Shown here: piece by piece, positions 43,789-52,899 of the stretch | Layout of the letters: every line of letters starts with the position of its first letter | How positions within the stretch are numbered: the stretch's first letter is position 1 | Source of the DNA: Sphingobacterium sp. UBA5670 | GTDB taxonomy: Bacteria > Bacteroidota > Bacteroidia > Sphingobacteriales > Sphingobacteriaceae | Length of the DNA stretch: 64,000 bases | Assembly (NCBI RefSeq): GCF_002420705.1 | Contig: NZ_DIIM01000011.1 | Span: 1-64,000, forward strand | Direction of reading: 5' to 3' | Made by a program: the position numbers and the translations under genes | Notes under the pieces: model-generated | Told to the model about the DNA's origin: nothing | Seen by the model: only the letters and a program-made list of their open reading frames with translations | The model's database searches: none

Positions 43789-45243
43789 TCAATTAGATGA
43801 TTCTGCCGTTGGCATAGGTAGTATGTAATTAATCAAAGCCGCGGATGGGGCGAAGAGTACTTGTGCTTTTGGGACGCTTAATCTTTTATATGCATAAAAA
43901 GCTTGACCTTCCCCATAAAATTCTTTTCTATATTCTTTAATTATCTCTGCTATTAAACTCGATTTATCTTGTGGTATTGCAAGGGAACCAATATTCCGAG
44001 CAAGTCTGAATTGTTTAAAATATTCTAAACCTTCATTGAAAGGGGCTGTTTCAGCTAAAATTAGATACAGTTCACTTGTTCTAAGTAATGGAATTTGCTT
44101 ATAGTCAGTATTTACTGTAACATTGCTCTCATTTGTTAAATACTTTTTAATGACATTATATTTTGAGCCATTCGTCATAGTCAGTAAGTTCCATAAGGTA
44201 GCTTCCCTAAAATCGGTACCGGTATTGCCATATAATTGATTTGTAATCGTTGTACTCGCTGTACCTTTTCGGTAGAGTCCATTGCCAAAATTATTTGTAT
44301 ATGTTGTAGCCATATTATAGACATAGAGCCCAAAAATCTGTTCGGTGGTTAGCATAAAATTTGTTGCTGTATAGTCTACTCCACTTGCTAGTTGGAATTT
44401 TTGTACATCATTTTCGTTGCGTGCTTCGATGACTTCTTTCGCTGCGTTATAAGCTTTGTCGTTATCTCCATACCATAGGTTCGCTCTGGCTTCTAATGCT
44501 TTTATCGCATAATAGTTCATTCGCATGTTGCGATAGGCTATAAAATCATCATCTGGTTTAAAGGCGCTCCCGTAACCATTGGGATTACGAATGTCTGACA
44601 TAGAATAGTTTAACATCGGATCTACAGGCTTTATCAAGTCTTCCGCTTGTTTAATATCATTGAAAAGCTGAGCTTTGTAAGCGTCAAATGAAATATGGGC
44701 ATTGATATTTCTGCCAAATTCCGTAACATAGGCGAGTTCATTTCCGATAGCAGGATTTTGTGGTATTGGTCCGTATAAACGCATGAGATCTAAATGAACA
44801 AATGCACGTAAACCCAAACATTCACCTTTGATGATTTCGTAGATACCGTCTGTTTTCAAGACAGATTTTTTCGAATCGATCTGTTGAAGTATAGCATTTA
44901 TATGTGCTATTGTTGTGTATTGTTGGCTAAAAATCTGGTTAAATTTGTCGATTACTTTGTTGTCTGAATAATTGTAAAGACCTAATTGCTGCTCTAGTGT
45001 ATTGTTTGTGACATCCCAACTGGATACTAAATTTTCAATGGTAGCAAAACCTAATTCTTTGCCATATGTACGTTCATTTTTTAGGTTAATATAGATGCCA
45101 GTCAAAGCATCTTTAAATCCTTGTTCAGTATCAAATTGTTGATCCTGGGGAACTTGGGTTTTTGGTACGATATCCAAGAATTTGTTGCATGAAACTGTAT
45201 AAAACGCAGTAGCAAGCAAGATTATATAGATAGATTTTTTCAT
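43789..45243 (-). CDS. SusD/RagB-family lipoprotein (protease-thioredoxin locus)
   Basis: A 484-residue surface lipoprotein that binds ligand and closes over the SusC barrel. Lipobox YTVSC, Cys19, followed by NKFLDIVPKTQVPQDQQF, the classical SusD opening. The N-terminal SusD_N region (about 35-200) includes YGPIPQNP. The C-terminal RagB domain includes LLRTSELYLILAETAP and EIIKEYRKEFYGEGQAFYAYKRL, and the usual PxP ending is visible (ILPMPTAESSN). It starts three bases after the SusC stop. Compact for the family (typical 480-650). Confidence 0.94.
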   Translation of the reverse strand: MKKSIYIILLATAFYTVSCNKFLDIVPKTQVPQDQQFDTEQGFKDALTGIYINLKNERTYGKELGFATIENLVSSWDVTNNTLEQQLGLYNYSDNKVIDKFNQIFSQQYTTIAHINAILQQIDSKKSVLKTDGIYEIIKGECLGLRAFVHLDLMRLYGPIPQNPAIGNELAYVTEFGRNINAHISFDAYKAQLFNDIKQAEDLIKPVDPMLNYSMSDIRNPNGYGSAFKPDDDFIAYRNMRMNYYAIKALEARANLWYGDNDKAYNAAKEVIEARNENDVQKFQLASGVDYTATNFMLTTEQIFGLYVYNMATTYTNNFGNGLYRKGTASTTITNQLYGNTGTDFREATLWNLLTMTNGSKYNVIKKYLTNESNVTVNTDYKQIPLLRTSELYLILAETAPFNEGLEYFKQFRLARNIGSLAIPQDKSSLIAEIIKEYRKEFYGEGQAFYAYKRLSVPKAQVLFAPSAALINYILPMPTAESSN

Positions 45244-45245
45244 GT

Positions 45246-48200
45246 TTAAAAAGTTGCATTTAAACTCAATGTAAATTGACGGGAGAATGGGTAACTGGTT
45301 CCTCGTTCTTGACGTATAGTCGATAAGATAAATGGATCAGATATATTTAAACCTACATTCACGTTTTCAAAACCGATTTTTTTAACCCAATTCGCATAAC
45401 GGAAATCATATTGTATATTAAAATTCCTTGCGTAAAAGGTATTTTCATCTTGTACAAACCGAGATGTTTTATAGGTCGGTGTAGTATTAAGTAAACCTTT
45501 AAATGGCACAATATCACCTGGTTTTTGCCAGCGGCCAGTAAATACACGTTGATCAACATTAAAGGAATAATTACCGGTTTCTACTCGGTCGGCCAGTGTT
45601 TTATTATAGGTTTGTCCGCCGAGCTTATAACTCAACGCTGCAGTGAATGTTAATCCTTTATAACGGACCATGGTATTCAGGCTCCCCCATATTTTGGGAT
45701 CAGTAGTTCCTACAGAAGTTACATCACCAGCATTCCAAGTGTAAGTAGGTGATCCATCTGCGGACAAATAAAGTTCTTTTCCTGTACTAGGATCTATCCC
45801 GAGCGATTTCACCACCCAGATGGCATTACTCGAATATCCTTCTATATACAACTGCTCTGCATTATATTGATTTCCTTGTAAGGTTTTTTGTGCGTCTTTT
45901 AATGCTTTAGACGTTTCAATGATTTTATTTTTATTATGTAAAACGGTTCCTGAGATAGACCAAGTGACCCCTTCTGGTTTTTTCATTAGAAAAACTGTTG
46001 CATAGAATTCAAATCCTTTATTGCGTAGTTTTCCAACATTTGAAGTATAGGAACTAAATCCGTTTGAAGCAGGGGTATTAATGGCTGAAACTAAATCATT
46101 GGTATTTTCGATATAGTAATTTGCCTGTAGAAGAAGGTATCGATTGAACAAATCGATGTCTGTTCCGATGTTATATTTCATAACTTGTTGCCATTTGAGA
46201 TCGGGATTTCCCATGCCCAATAGGTAAGAGCCGACCCAGTTATAATAGCGGTCGCCTGTGTAATAAGCATAAGTCGTGAGTGCTTGGTAGGTGTTGAAGT
46301 TTGTTGAACCGGATGTTCCAACGGAGCCCCTTAGCTTCAATCTATTAATTTTTCCTTCTTTATTGAAAAATTTCTCTTCATCTATGTTCCAGCCTATACC
46401 GGCAGACCAGAAAGGTGCAAACTTTTTGTTTGAGCCAAACTGTGACGATCCGTCGTAACGAAAGGTACCATCGACGAAATAGCGATTGTCATAATTGTAG
46501 TTGGCATTCCCAACGAATCCCAAAGTCCGATAGAAGTACTCTGCACCATCTGGTTTCCCTCCTTTTTCATATTGTAAAGCCATTGAAGGAAAATCTAGGT
46601 TAGCATTTGGGAATCCTTCTGCTACAAAGGCATAGTCGGATGATTTACTCTGCAATATGTTTGCCTCGGCTCCGGCAAAAAACTGATGTTTGTCTTTAAA
46701 TTTAGTACTATAAGATAGATTTAACCCACCTTCATACCGCATTCCGTTAGAAATTCCGAATGCATACTTTCCCTTTCTAAAGACATCATCGCCGGTGTAG
46801 TTGGCAAAGTCGGTATGCTCAGCGGGCTTAAATGCATCATTTTGAATATTTGTTTTGGTAAAACTAAATTTACCTGTCAGCAGTAAATCTTTTACAATCT
46901 TCCATTCAATAGCCGTCTGGTTGGTTACACCTGTTTCTTCTCCTTTGTCAAATGTTTTTAATGTCGCATTGTATAGGGGATTGGTCGGGAGCGTACCCCA
47001 TACATACATATTGTCATCATTTCCCGGATCGCCCAATACTTTATTGACATTCCCATTTACGTCATAGGGACGCCAATATGGATTGAGTTCGACATAGTCA
47101 GAAAACGAACCGTAAGCAGATTGTTGACTTTTGACATTCTTGACATTCAGATAATTTCGGAACAATAGATTTTTATAGGTGTACGATAATGTGATCGATC
47201 CATTTATGGTGTTTCGTGCGGATCCCTTCATGACTCCGGCGGTATTGTTGTTTTGTAATGTTGCGGAATACCGAAATTGCTGGTCACCTCCTTCAAGCCG
47301 AAGGTTATTTCTTAAGGCATGTGAGGTTCTGAGCGGGATTGCCATCCAATCTGTTTCCACACCGCTATTGACTTCATTGAGTAGAAAATTATAATAGTTT
47401 TTTGAAGGTATATCTTGGTAGGCATTTGCTTTATCATAATATCCAGCCTGACGTTCCAGTTCCAGTTTATCTCTAGCATTAAGGAGATGGTATCCGCTTA
47501 AATCTGCCATCTCAATTTTTAACTCTGATCCAAAAGTTACTCGCAGTTTTCCTGGTCGGGGCATCCTCGTTGTTACTACGATAACTCCATTTGCACCTCT
47601 CGAGCCATATAAGGCTGTTGCAGCAGCATCTTTTAGTAATGTAATTGATTCAACATCGTTTTCATTGATATCAATTAATGCTTGTAATGTAGTTTGGAAT
47701 CCATCTATTACGATCAACGGAGTGTTTAATTGTGTTTTCGTTTCACTTTGGATCTGGTTCACATTTGGGATACTTGCATTCCCACGCATCTGAATTTCTG
47801 GGAGCCTATTCGGGTCAGATCCAAATAAGTTGCTTTCGATAATATTAAATGAAGGATCGATATTTCGAAGGGATGTTACCAAATTGCGGGAGCCGTATTG
47901 TCTGAGTTCTTTGGCAGAAATGGTTCTCGAAGCTCCGGTGAAGCTTTTGTCTTCTTTTTTAAAGATACCTGTTGAAACTATTGAAACTTCTTCCAAAGCA
48001 GTATTCTCGGCTTTCAGACGGATGATCATTTCGGCACTGTTCAAACTCGCTTTAACTTCTTTTTTTTCATATCCGACAGAAGAAATAACTAGAACTTCAT
48101 TGAGCGAGGAAAAAGGGAGTTTAAAGCTTCCATCTATTTGACTTTTAACTCCTTTCTTTTCGTCGCTTTTAAGCCGAATAGACGCGCCAGAAATCGGTTT

Positions 48201-48728
48201 GCTATTTTCATCCAGGATCTTGCCAGTGATGTAGTTTTGCGCATGTTTGATCATCACATTATTCACTGGTATCGGCTTTGAGATCTGTTTGATAATTACA
48301 GTTTTATTAACAATTTCATAGTCGAGGCCATTCGGTTTTAGAATGGCATCCAGTGCCTGCTGTAAGGTTCCGTTTTCAAATTTAACACCGGTATCCTTGA
48401 TCTTTTCGAGTACAACGTCTTTATAGAAAAAACTATAGCCAGATTGTTTTTCCAGTTGTTGAAAAACTTGTTTGACGGACGATTTGTTTGAGTTGATAGA
48501 GATGCGCTGTGCATTTGTTGTACCATAGAGCTGCATCAAGCTGATCGTCAAAAGTGCCGAAACAAGGTGAAAACGCAGTTTGTTTTTTCCGTTAAACACG
48601 GAGGGTAATGGGGTGTCATTACAGCTCTCCACAAAAGCCTGCGGCCAGGTGATGGCGGCCGAGTTTGCTGAAATTTGGACATGGTTATCCCATGGGACCG
48701 AAGGTTTGGCCTTCCTATTGTTTTGCAT
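45246..48728 (-). CDS. SusC/RagA-type TonB-linked transporter with STN domain (protease-thioredoxin locus)
   Basis: A 1160-residue outer-membrane transporter and signalling receptor. About 50 polar residues precede the hydrophobic signal segment (51-68), with no internal ATG in between. STN domain about 75-148 (VFQQLEKQSGYSFFYKD), carboxypeptidase-like domain about 166-240 (ITGKILDENSKPISGASIRLK), then a TonB-box-like LEEVSIVSTG at about 245-254, and a plug with LYGSRGANGVIVVTTR. The barrel ends in SLNATF. It lies 34 bases after a FecR gene and directly before SusD (2-base gap). The cargo is not known; the neighbouring protease and thioredoxins suggest a peptide or disulfide-containing ligand. 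Confidence 0.95.
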   Translation of the reverse strand: MQNNRKAKPSVPWDNHVQISANSAAITWPQAFVESCNDTPLPSVFNGKNKLRFHLVSALLTISLMQLYGTTNAQRISINSNKSSVKQVFQQLEKQSGYSFFYKDVVLEKIKDTGVKFENGTLQQALDAILKPNGLDYEIVNKTVIIKQISKPIPVNNVMIKHAQNYITGKILDENSKPISGASIRLKSDEKKGVKSQIDGSFKLPFSSLNEVLVISSVGYEKKEVKASLNSAEMIIRLKAENTALEEVSIVSTGIFKKEDKSFTGASRTISAKELRQYGSRNLVTSLRNIDPSFNIIESNLFGSDPNRLPEIQMRGNASIPNVNQIQSETKTQLNTPLIVIDGFQTTLQALIDINENDVESITLLKDAAATALYGSRGANGVIVVTTRMPRPGKLRVTFGSELKIEMADLSGYHLLNARDKLELERQAGYYDKANAYQDIPSKNYYNFLLNEVNSGVETDWMAIPLRTSHALRNNLRLEGGDQQFRYSATLQNNNTAGVMKGSARNTINGSITLSYTYKNLLFRNYLNVKNVKSQQSAYGSFSDYVELNPYWRPYDVNGNVNKVLGDPGNDDNMYVWGTLPTNPLYNATLKTFDKGEETGVTNQTAIEWKIVKDLLLTGKFSFTKTNIQNDAFKPAEHTDFANYTGDDVFRKGKYAFGISNGMRYEGGLNLSYSTKFKDKHQFFAGAEANILQSKSSDYAFVAEGFPNANLDFPSMALQYEKGGKPDGAEYFYRTLGFVGNANYNYDNRYFVDGTFRYDGSSQFGSNKKFAPFWSAGIGWNIDEEKFFNKEGKINRLKLRGSVGTSGSTNFNTYQALTTYAYYTGDRYYNWVGSYLLGMGNPDLKWQQVMKYNIGTDIDLFNRYLLLQANYYIENTNDLVSAINTPASNGFSSYTSNVGKLRNKGFEFYATVFLMKKPEGVTWSISGTVLHNKNKIIETSKALKDAQKTLQGNQYNAEQLYIEGYSSNAIWVVKSLGIDPSTGKELYLSADGSPTYTWNAGDVTSVGTTDPKIWGSLNTMVRYKGLTFTAALSYKLGGQTYNKTLADRVETGNYSFNVDQRVFTGRWQKPGDIVPFKGLLNTTPTYKTSRFVQDENTFYARNFNIQYDFRYANWVKKIGFENVNVGLNISDPFILSTIRQERGTSYPFSRQFTLSLNATF

Positions 48729-48762
48729 TAGGTTAATGTTTAATAAGTTTAGTATTAATAAT

Positions 48763-49884
48763 TTAGTTTTTCAGTAGGATTGTTTTTTGTTGATTTTTAT
48801 TCTGCACGATGTCGAAATTCAATCCAGCTGATTGCAGAACGGTTAGGATTTCCTGCAAATTCATCTGTTTATTGATTTTTCCACTGAATCGTTCGTGTAT
48901 TTCGGAGTCGTCAAGGCGTACATTGAGATCGTACCATCTAGCCAACTGTTGCATGATTTCATTTGCTGTGGCATTATGGAAGGTGAAATATCCATCGCGC
49001 CAGGTTATATACTCGGCGGCATCCACATTTTTCTTACTGAGAGCAGTACCTTTATAATTCGCTTGCTGATTGGGCGTCAAGAGTATTTTCTGCTGCTGAT
49101 GTTGTACTTCAACTTTGCCTTCAATAAGTGTTGTTTGCGTCGTAAGAGCATTATCGTAGGCATTGATATTGAAATGTGTACCCAAAACTCTGACTTGTTG
49201 ATCGGTTGTTTTTACAATAAACGGCTGGTCAGGATTTTTGCTAACTTCAAAATAGGCTTCACCATGTAATTCAACTAAGCGTTCTGGGCCTATGAATTTC
49301 GAAGGGTAGCTCAAGGAGCTATTTGCATTCATCCATACTTTGGTTCCGTCGGGCAGTACAATCTTGAATATTTGACCACGAGGTGTTGAAAGTATGTTTT
49401 GGACGATATGATCTGCATTGTCATTATAGACAAGTTCTCCGTTTTTGACTTCCTGTACTCCTTCAATAGCCCGGGTAGCTTGGCCTTGTTTATTGAGTAT
49501 GACGACTTCTCCATCTTCGAAAGTAAGTTGTACATTTTCCTGTGCTGGACGGATCGTCGCTAATTGTTTAGGGCTTATTTTGTCGAAGATAGCATATTGG
49601 TAATAGTAATAGCCCATGGCAAAACCAAGTGCAATGGTGATGGATGCCGCAATACGAATGCTATAACGAAACTTTTGACTAAATGTAGGAGATTCATTAA
49701 ATAGCTGATTACTGTTTAAACGCTGGAAGACACGAAGTTGACCTGCTCTCATATCGCCTTCAGAAGGCATGTTGTTTGCCTCGGCTTCTTCAAACCATTT
49801 TTTCAAGGTCTCGTAATCGGCTTTATTTTCAAAGCCCAATAGATAGTTTTTGATTAGTTTTTGCAGCGTATGAGGTACTTTCAT
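48763..49884 (-). CDS. FecR-family anti-sigma factor (protease-thioredoxin locus)
   Basis: A 373-residue inner-membrane anti-sigma factor. Cytoplasmic N-terminus about 1-70; membrane helix about 74-95 (IRIAASITIALGFAMGYYY). The FecR domain (about 165-260) includes TPRGQIFKIVLPDGTKVWMNANSSL and GEAYFEVSKNPDQPFIV. A DUF4974 STN-contact domain (about 300-372) starts near YFTFHNATANEIMQQLARWY. It sits between the sigma gene and the STN-containing SusC, matching the FecI-FecR-FecA type relay. The gap to the sigma gene is 197 bases, wider than in the phospholipase locus, so a second promoter is possible. Confidence 0.93.
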   Translation of the reverse strand: MKVPHTLQKLIKNYLLGFENKADYETLKKWFEEAEANNMPSEGDMRAGQLRVFQRLNSNQLFNESPTFSQKFRYSIRIAASITIALGFAMGYYYYQYAIFDKISPKQLATIRPAQENVQLTFEDGEVVILNKQGQATRAIEGVQEVKNGELVYNDNADHIVQNILSTPRGQIFKIVLPDGTKVWMNANSSLSYPSKFIGPERLVELHGEAYFEVSKNPDQPFIVKTTDQQVRVLGTHFNINAYDNALTTQTTLIEGKVEVQHQQQKILLTPNQQANYKGTALSKKNVDAAEYITWRDGYFTFHNATANEIMQQLARWYDLNVRLDDSEIHERFSGKINKQMNLQEILTVLQSAGLNFDIVQNKNQQKTILLKN

Positions 49885-50081
49885 CTATTTAAATCTGTTT
49901 ATTCATTAGTAAGCAGTCTCTTTAAGAGATTTATACTGCCTTCGACTGTTTCAGCTATGATGGAATTATCTGTGATATTCATTGTCCAATTGACTTGAAT
50001 ACATCACGATGACTTCACGGGTCGTTGGTTAGCCTTGTATAGATATAGTCATCGAAAAAACTGAAAGCACCTACGCTAAAA

Positions 50082-50639
50082 TTAAAAAAATGACAGAAAG
50101 GTATGGAAGTCTTTGGTAACTAGTCGTAAACGTTTGAGCGCTTTGTTTATTTGGTTCTCAACGGTACTTTTAGATAGGCCGTATTCAAGGGCTATCTGAT
50201 TGATGGATTTGTGGTTGACACGGCTTTCATTGAAAATAATTCGGCAGCGTTCAGGAAGATTCTGGATTTCGTCTTGGATAAGGTCGAGTAGATAACGGTA
50301 ATGTAAGCGATCTTCGATTGGCGCATCATCGAGGATGATATCTACTTTATCGATATCCACCATATGCTGTTCGCTATTTTTATTGAAGTAGGAGAAGGTG
50401 AGGTAGCGTGCGCCAGTTTTGAGATAGGATTCAATATTATTGATTTCTTGCAATCTACTCCGGTTTTTCCAGATACTCAAGAACAGGTCATGTAAAATGT
50501 CTTCCGTTGCTTCGGTGTTTTTAGTTTTTGGGTAGATATATTGGTATATTGTTTTCCAAAAATGATTATATAGTGCATCGAATGCAGCTCGGTCGCCTTC
50601 TGCGATTTGTTGTAGCCAAAGTGCAATTGTACTATCCAT
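50082..50639 (-). CDS. ECF-type RNA polymerase sigma factor (protease-thioredoxin locus)
   Basis: A 185-residue sigma factor. I start it at the ATG at 50639 (MDSTIALWLQQIAEGD); an upstream TTG at 50663 adds eight residues without support. Region 2 is about 12-80 (ALYNHFWKTIYQYIYPKTKNTEATEDI, then LFLSIWKNR) and region 4 is about 120-175 (INQIALEYGLSKSTVENQINKALKRLR), the usual DNA-binding helix-turn-helix. It is the first gene of the minus-strand SusCD locus and presumably controls SusC expression after release by FecR. A terminator for the next locus lies just upstream. Confidence 0.93.
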   Translation of the reverse strand: MDSTIALWLQQIAEGDRAAFDALYNHFWKTIYQYIYPKTKNTEATEDILHDLFLSIWKNRSRLQEINNIESYLKTGARYLTFSYFNKNSEQHMVDIDKVDIILDDAPIEDRLHYRYLLDLIQDEIQNLPERCRIIFNESRVNHKSINQIALEYGLSKSTVENQINKALKRLRLVTKDFHTFLSFF

Positions 50640-50688
50640 TTTTAGTTTCCAATAATTGCACAAATGTATCTAAAAAAAAGATAGTTAA

Positions 50689-50737
50689 AAAAGGTTAGAC
50701 TATGACCTGCTTGAGAAGCGTGTCTGTCTAACCTTTT
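50689..50737 (-). terminator. Terminator between the sulfatase-PUL lipoproteins and the next sigma gene
   Basis: 12-bp arms (50689-50700 with 50726-50737) enclose a 25-base loop. On the minus strand a T-run follows, so it ends the transcript of the DUF4998 gene and insulates the sigma gene at 50639. Confidence 0.75.
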
Positions 50738-50837
50738 CGGTTGTAATCTACGGGATCAAAAAATGCATGTAAGGAAATCTCTATTATTTGCCTTACCGTT
50801 TATCATCGCAATAGTTATAATTTTGTTGGTATTCGTA

Positions 50838-51563
50838 TTATTTGCTATACGTCTGTTCTGTAAATGCAGTGTAAAAAAAATCGACAGAAGCTTGCACTGG
50901 TTTGTAAACAGTTCTGTACTTGACCGTACTTGGGCTTATTATATTTTTTAGGCTTGCAAAGTCTTCATAAGGGGTAATACGAACTTTCGTGGAATCTCCT
51001 GCATTATTAAGATACGTGACTTCCGTAAACTGCATTGGGTAAAATGTCCCTTGTCTGGGGAGGTTATTCTCTCGAGCCAATACTAGGAAATGCTCCCCGG
51101 CGTTTGATTTATCAAATTTTAAAAAGGAACGGTTTACGAGGGTACGTATGTAACTCTGCCCATAAATAAATTGACTCGAAGCCACGGTTCTAGAGCTATC
51201 CCCTTCCCCTGTGAAGGAAAAAACATTTGCGGTATATGTTGCTTCCGAGAGCCCATTTAAAGGAATAAGTTTAATTTTGCCATGCTCACTAGCTTCTATT
51301 GGATAATTTTTCACTTCCGCATTAGGAGAGAGACTGCTCCTTAGATATACTCTAACACTATTCACTTTAGGGTCTGTCGTTACTTTAAAACGTAGAATTC
51401 CCCTTTGGTTACCAGGTATAATGGATAAAGAGTCGACTCGCCCAGGATAGTAGATTTCTCCATTTTTTAGGTATTCTCCATAATAGTAGTCTGACGGTTT
51501 GCAACTGTAGATTAGGAGTATACTTCCAACTACAAATAGGCTATAATTCAATATTTTTTTCAT
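50838..51563 (-). CDS. DUF4998-like lipoprotein
   Basis: A 241-residue lipoprotein with lipobox IYSC, Cys21. The opening SDYYYGEYLKNGEIYYPGRVDSLSIIPGNQRGILRF matches the conserved start of Bacteroidota DUF4998 proteins, which usually sit downstream of SusD and DUF5000 genes. The rest is beta-rich (fibronectin-like strands) without catalytic residues. It is the final gene of the minus-strand sulfatase PUL, 6 bases after the DUF5000 gene and before a terminator. Likely a surface glycan-binding accessory; the ligand is unknown. Confidence 0.85.
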   Translation of the reverse strand: MKKILNYSLFVVGSILLIYSCKPSDYYYGEYLKNGEIYYPGRVDSLSIIPGNQRGILRFKVTTDPKVNSVRVYLRSSLSPNAEVKNYPIEASEHGKIKLIPLNGLSEATYTANVFSFTGEGDSSRTVASSQFIYGQSYIRTLVNRSFLKFDKSNAGEHFLVLARENNLPRQGTFYPMQFTEVTYLNNAGDSTKVRITPYEDFASLKNIISPSTVKYRTVYKPVQASVDFFYTAFTEQTYSK

Positions 51564-51569
51564 AATTTA

Positions 51570-52877
51570 TCAGTCTACATATTTTCCATATAATTTCAAT
51601 TCCGATATCGCAACAGTGAGCGCATTCCCTAAAGGCTGTTCGCGAACACCATTCCAGGTGCAGTTTACCTTTATCCGGAAATATTTGAATCCACTTGGGT
51701 TATCCCAATTTACTTCGAAATCTTCTCCTTTACGTGCATAATCCTGGTCTTCACTGTTTGCATTCGTTCCGAAGGCAAGACCAGAGGGGCGTATACCCTC
51801 AAAAGTTCCGAGCAGTGTCCAGGAGTCCCAGGAACCGTCTTGTGCTGGAGAATTACTTCCATAAAGCTCAAATTCTTTTGGATGAGTTGCTTGAAATAAT
51901 AAACCATAATTGTCATTTCGGCCCCAAAGTTTGACCCGACTTATCTGTGCTTTTTTTCGTGCATCCAAAGAGAATTGGAATGGGATGGGAGCGGCTTTAC
52001 CCCACCACTGCTTGTTTGTGATATAGTATGGAGATCCTTCAATTCCATCAAACAGTGATACTTGCATTTCGGCACTTCCGCCTTGTGCATTGTAATTGCT
52101 GATGTAATCACCATTTCTATTCATATCGCTATAGGCAGTAATGCCGTTGTAAATTAATAAATTGTTGATTTCATATTCTTCTTGTGGTGTTAAATTGCGA
52201 CGAATGGTGTCTGATACGTTACCCCATTGATCGCGTATTACAATGCCGTAGGTGGTTGCGATCGGTTGTTCTCCACGAACGCGAATAACCCCTTCTTTGG
52301 ATTTTGTATAGGTCTCGTTTAAGACATTCCAGCCGATCTCTTTGGTGGTTGGATTTTCCCCATATTTGAATACACTTAAAATAATATTTGCCGCATCTTT
52401 ATTTTCAAATTTGAGGTTTACGCCACCAAATGTGCTATAGAAAAAATCATTAGATTTAAACGATTCGGCTAAAATGATATAATTGGGCTTTCCTGTCTTG
52501 ATTTTAATGGTAACAGGATCAGACTCCACATCACCAACCGCAACAGCAACAAGCTTAACTTCGTGTTCACCTATCGCAGCATATCCTTGCACAGCAAGTT
52601 GGTTGTCGTATATGCTGGCCTTAGTGACCATTTCTTTCCCATTCTCCAATGTATAGGTTGCCTTGACATAGCGTAAGTCGGCTGAAGCCGGTAAATCGTA
52701 GCTGATCTTTGCTCCGCCGGGAGCTTCTTCATAGGCAAGGTTCTTTAAGATATTCGGTTTTTCTCCTTGTCTTGCTGCGGTAATGCCTATGTCTTCCTTG
52801 CAACTTGTCCATAGTAAAGGAGCCATCAAAAGGATTGCCAGCATGATTGGAGCGGTTTTATTTATTAAATTTTTCAT
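51570..52877 (-). CDS. DUF4959/DUF5000 lipoprotein with discoidin-like C-terminus
   Basis: A 435-residue lipoprotein. The ATG at 52877 gives a signal ending in the lipobox LLWTSC (Cys26); the longer frame to 52946 overlaps the SusD gene. The N-terminal region (LKNLAYEEAPGGAKISYDLP) resembles DUF4959, and a middle region with strands around YIILAESF follows. The C-terminal about 150 residues (LFDGIEGSPYYITNKQWWGKAAPIPFQFSLD ... FKYFRIKVNCTWNG) look like the DUF5000 discoidin/F5-8C type sugar-binding fold. Such proteins are common partners of SusCD in glycan loci of Bacteroidota and probably bind the glycan at the cell surface. It follows SusD with a 22-base gap. Confidence 0.87.
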   Translation of the reverse strand: MKNLINKTAPIMLAILLMAPLLWTSCKEDIGITAARQGEKPNILKNLAYEEAPGGAKISYDLPASADLRYVKATYTLENGKEMVTKASIYDNQLAVQGYAAIGEHEVKLVAVAVGDVESDPVTIKIKTGKPNYIILAESFKSNDFFYSTFGGVNLKFENKDAANIILSVFKYGENPTTKEIGWNVLNETYTKSKEGVIRVRGEQPIATTYGIVIRDQWGNVSDTIRRNLTPQEEYEINNLLIYNGITAYSDMNRNGDYISNYNAQGGSAEMQVSLFDGIEGSPYYITNKQWWGKAAPIPFQFSLDARKKAQISRVKLWGRNDNYGLLFQATHPKEFELYGSNSPAQDGSWDSWTLLGTFEGIRPSGLAFGTNANSEDQDYARKGEDFEVNWDNPSGFKYFRIKVNCTWNGVREQPLGNALTVAISELKLYGKYVD

Positions 52878-52899
52878 GATGCGATATTTGTAATTTAAA

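Noticed and set aside
50763..50951. Plus-strand 62-residue frame with a hydrophobic segment
   Set aside because: It overlaps the end of the DUF4998 gene on the opposite strand, starts right beside a terminator, and has no recognisable domain or conserved start context.
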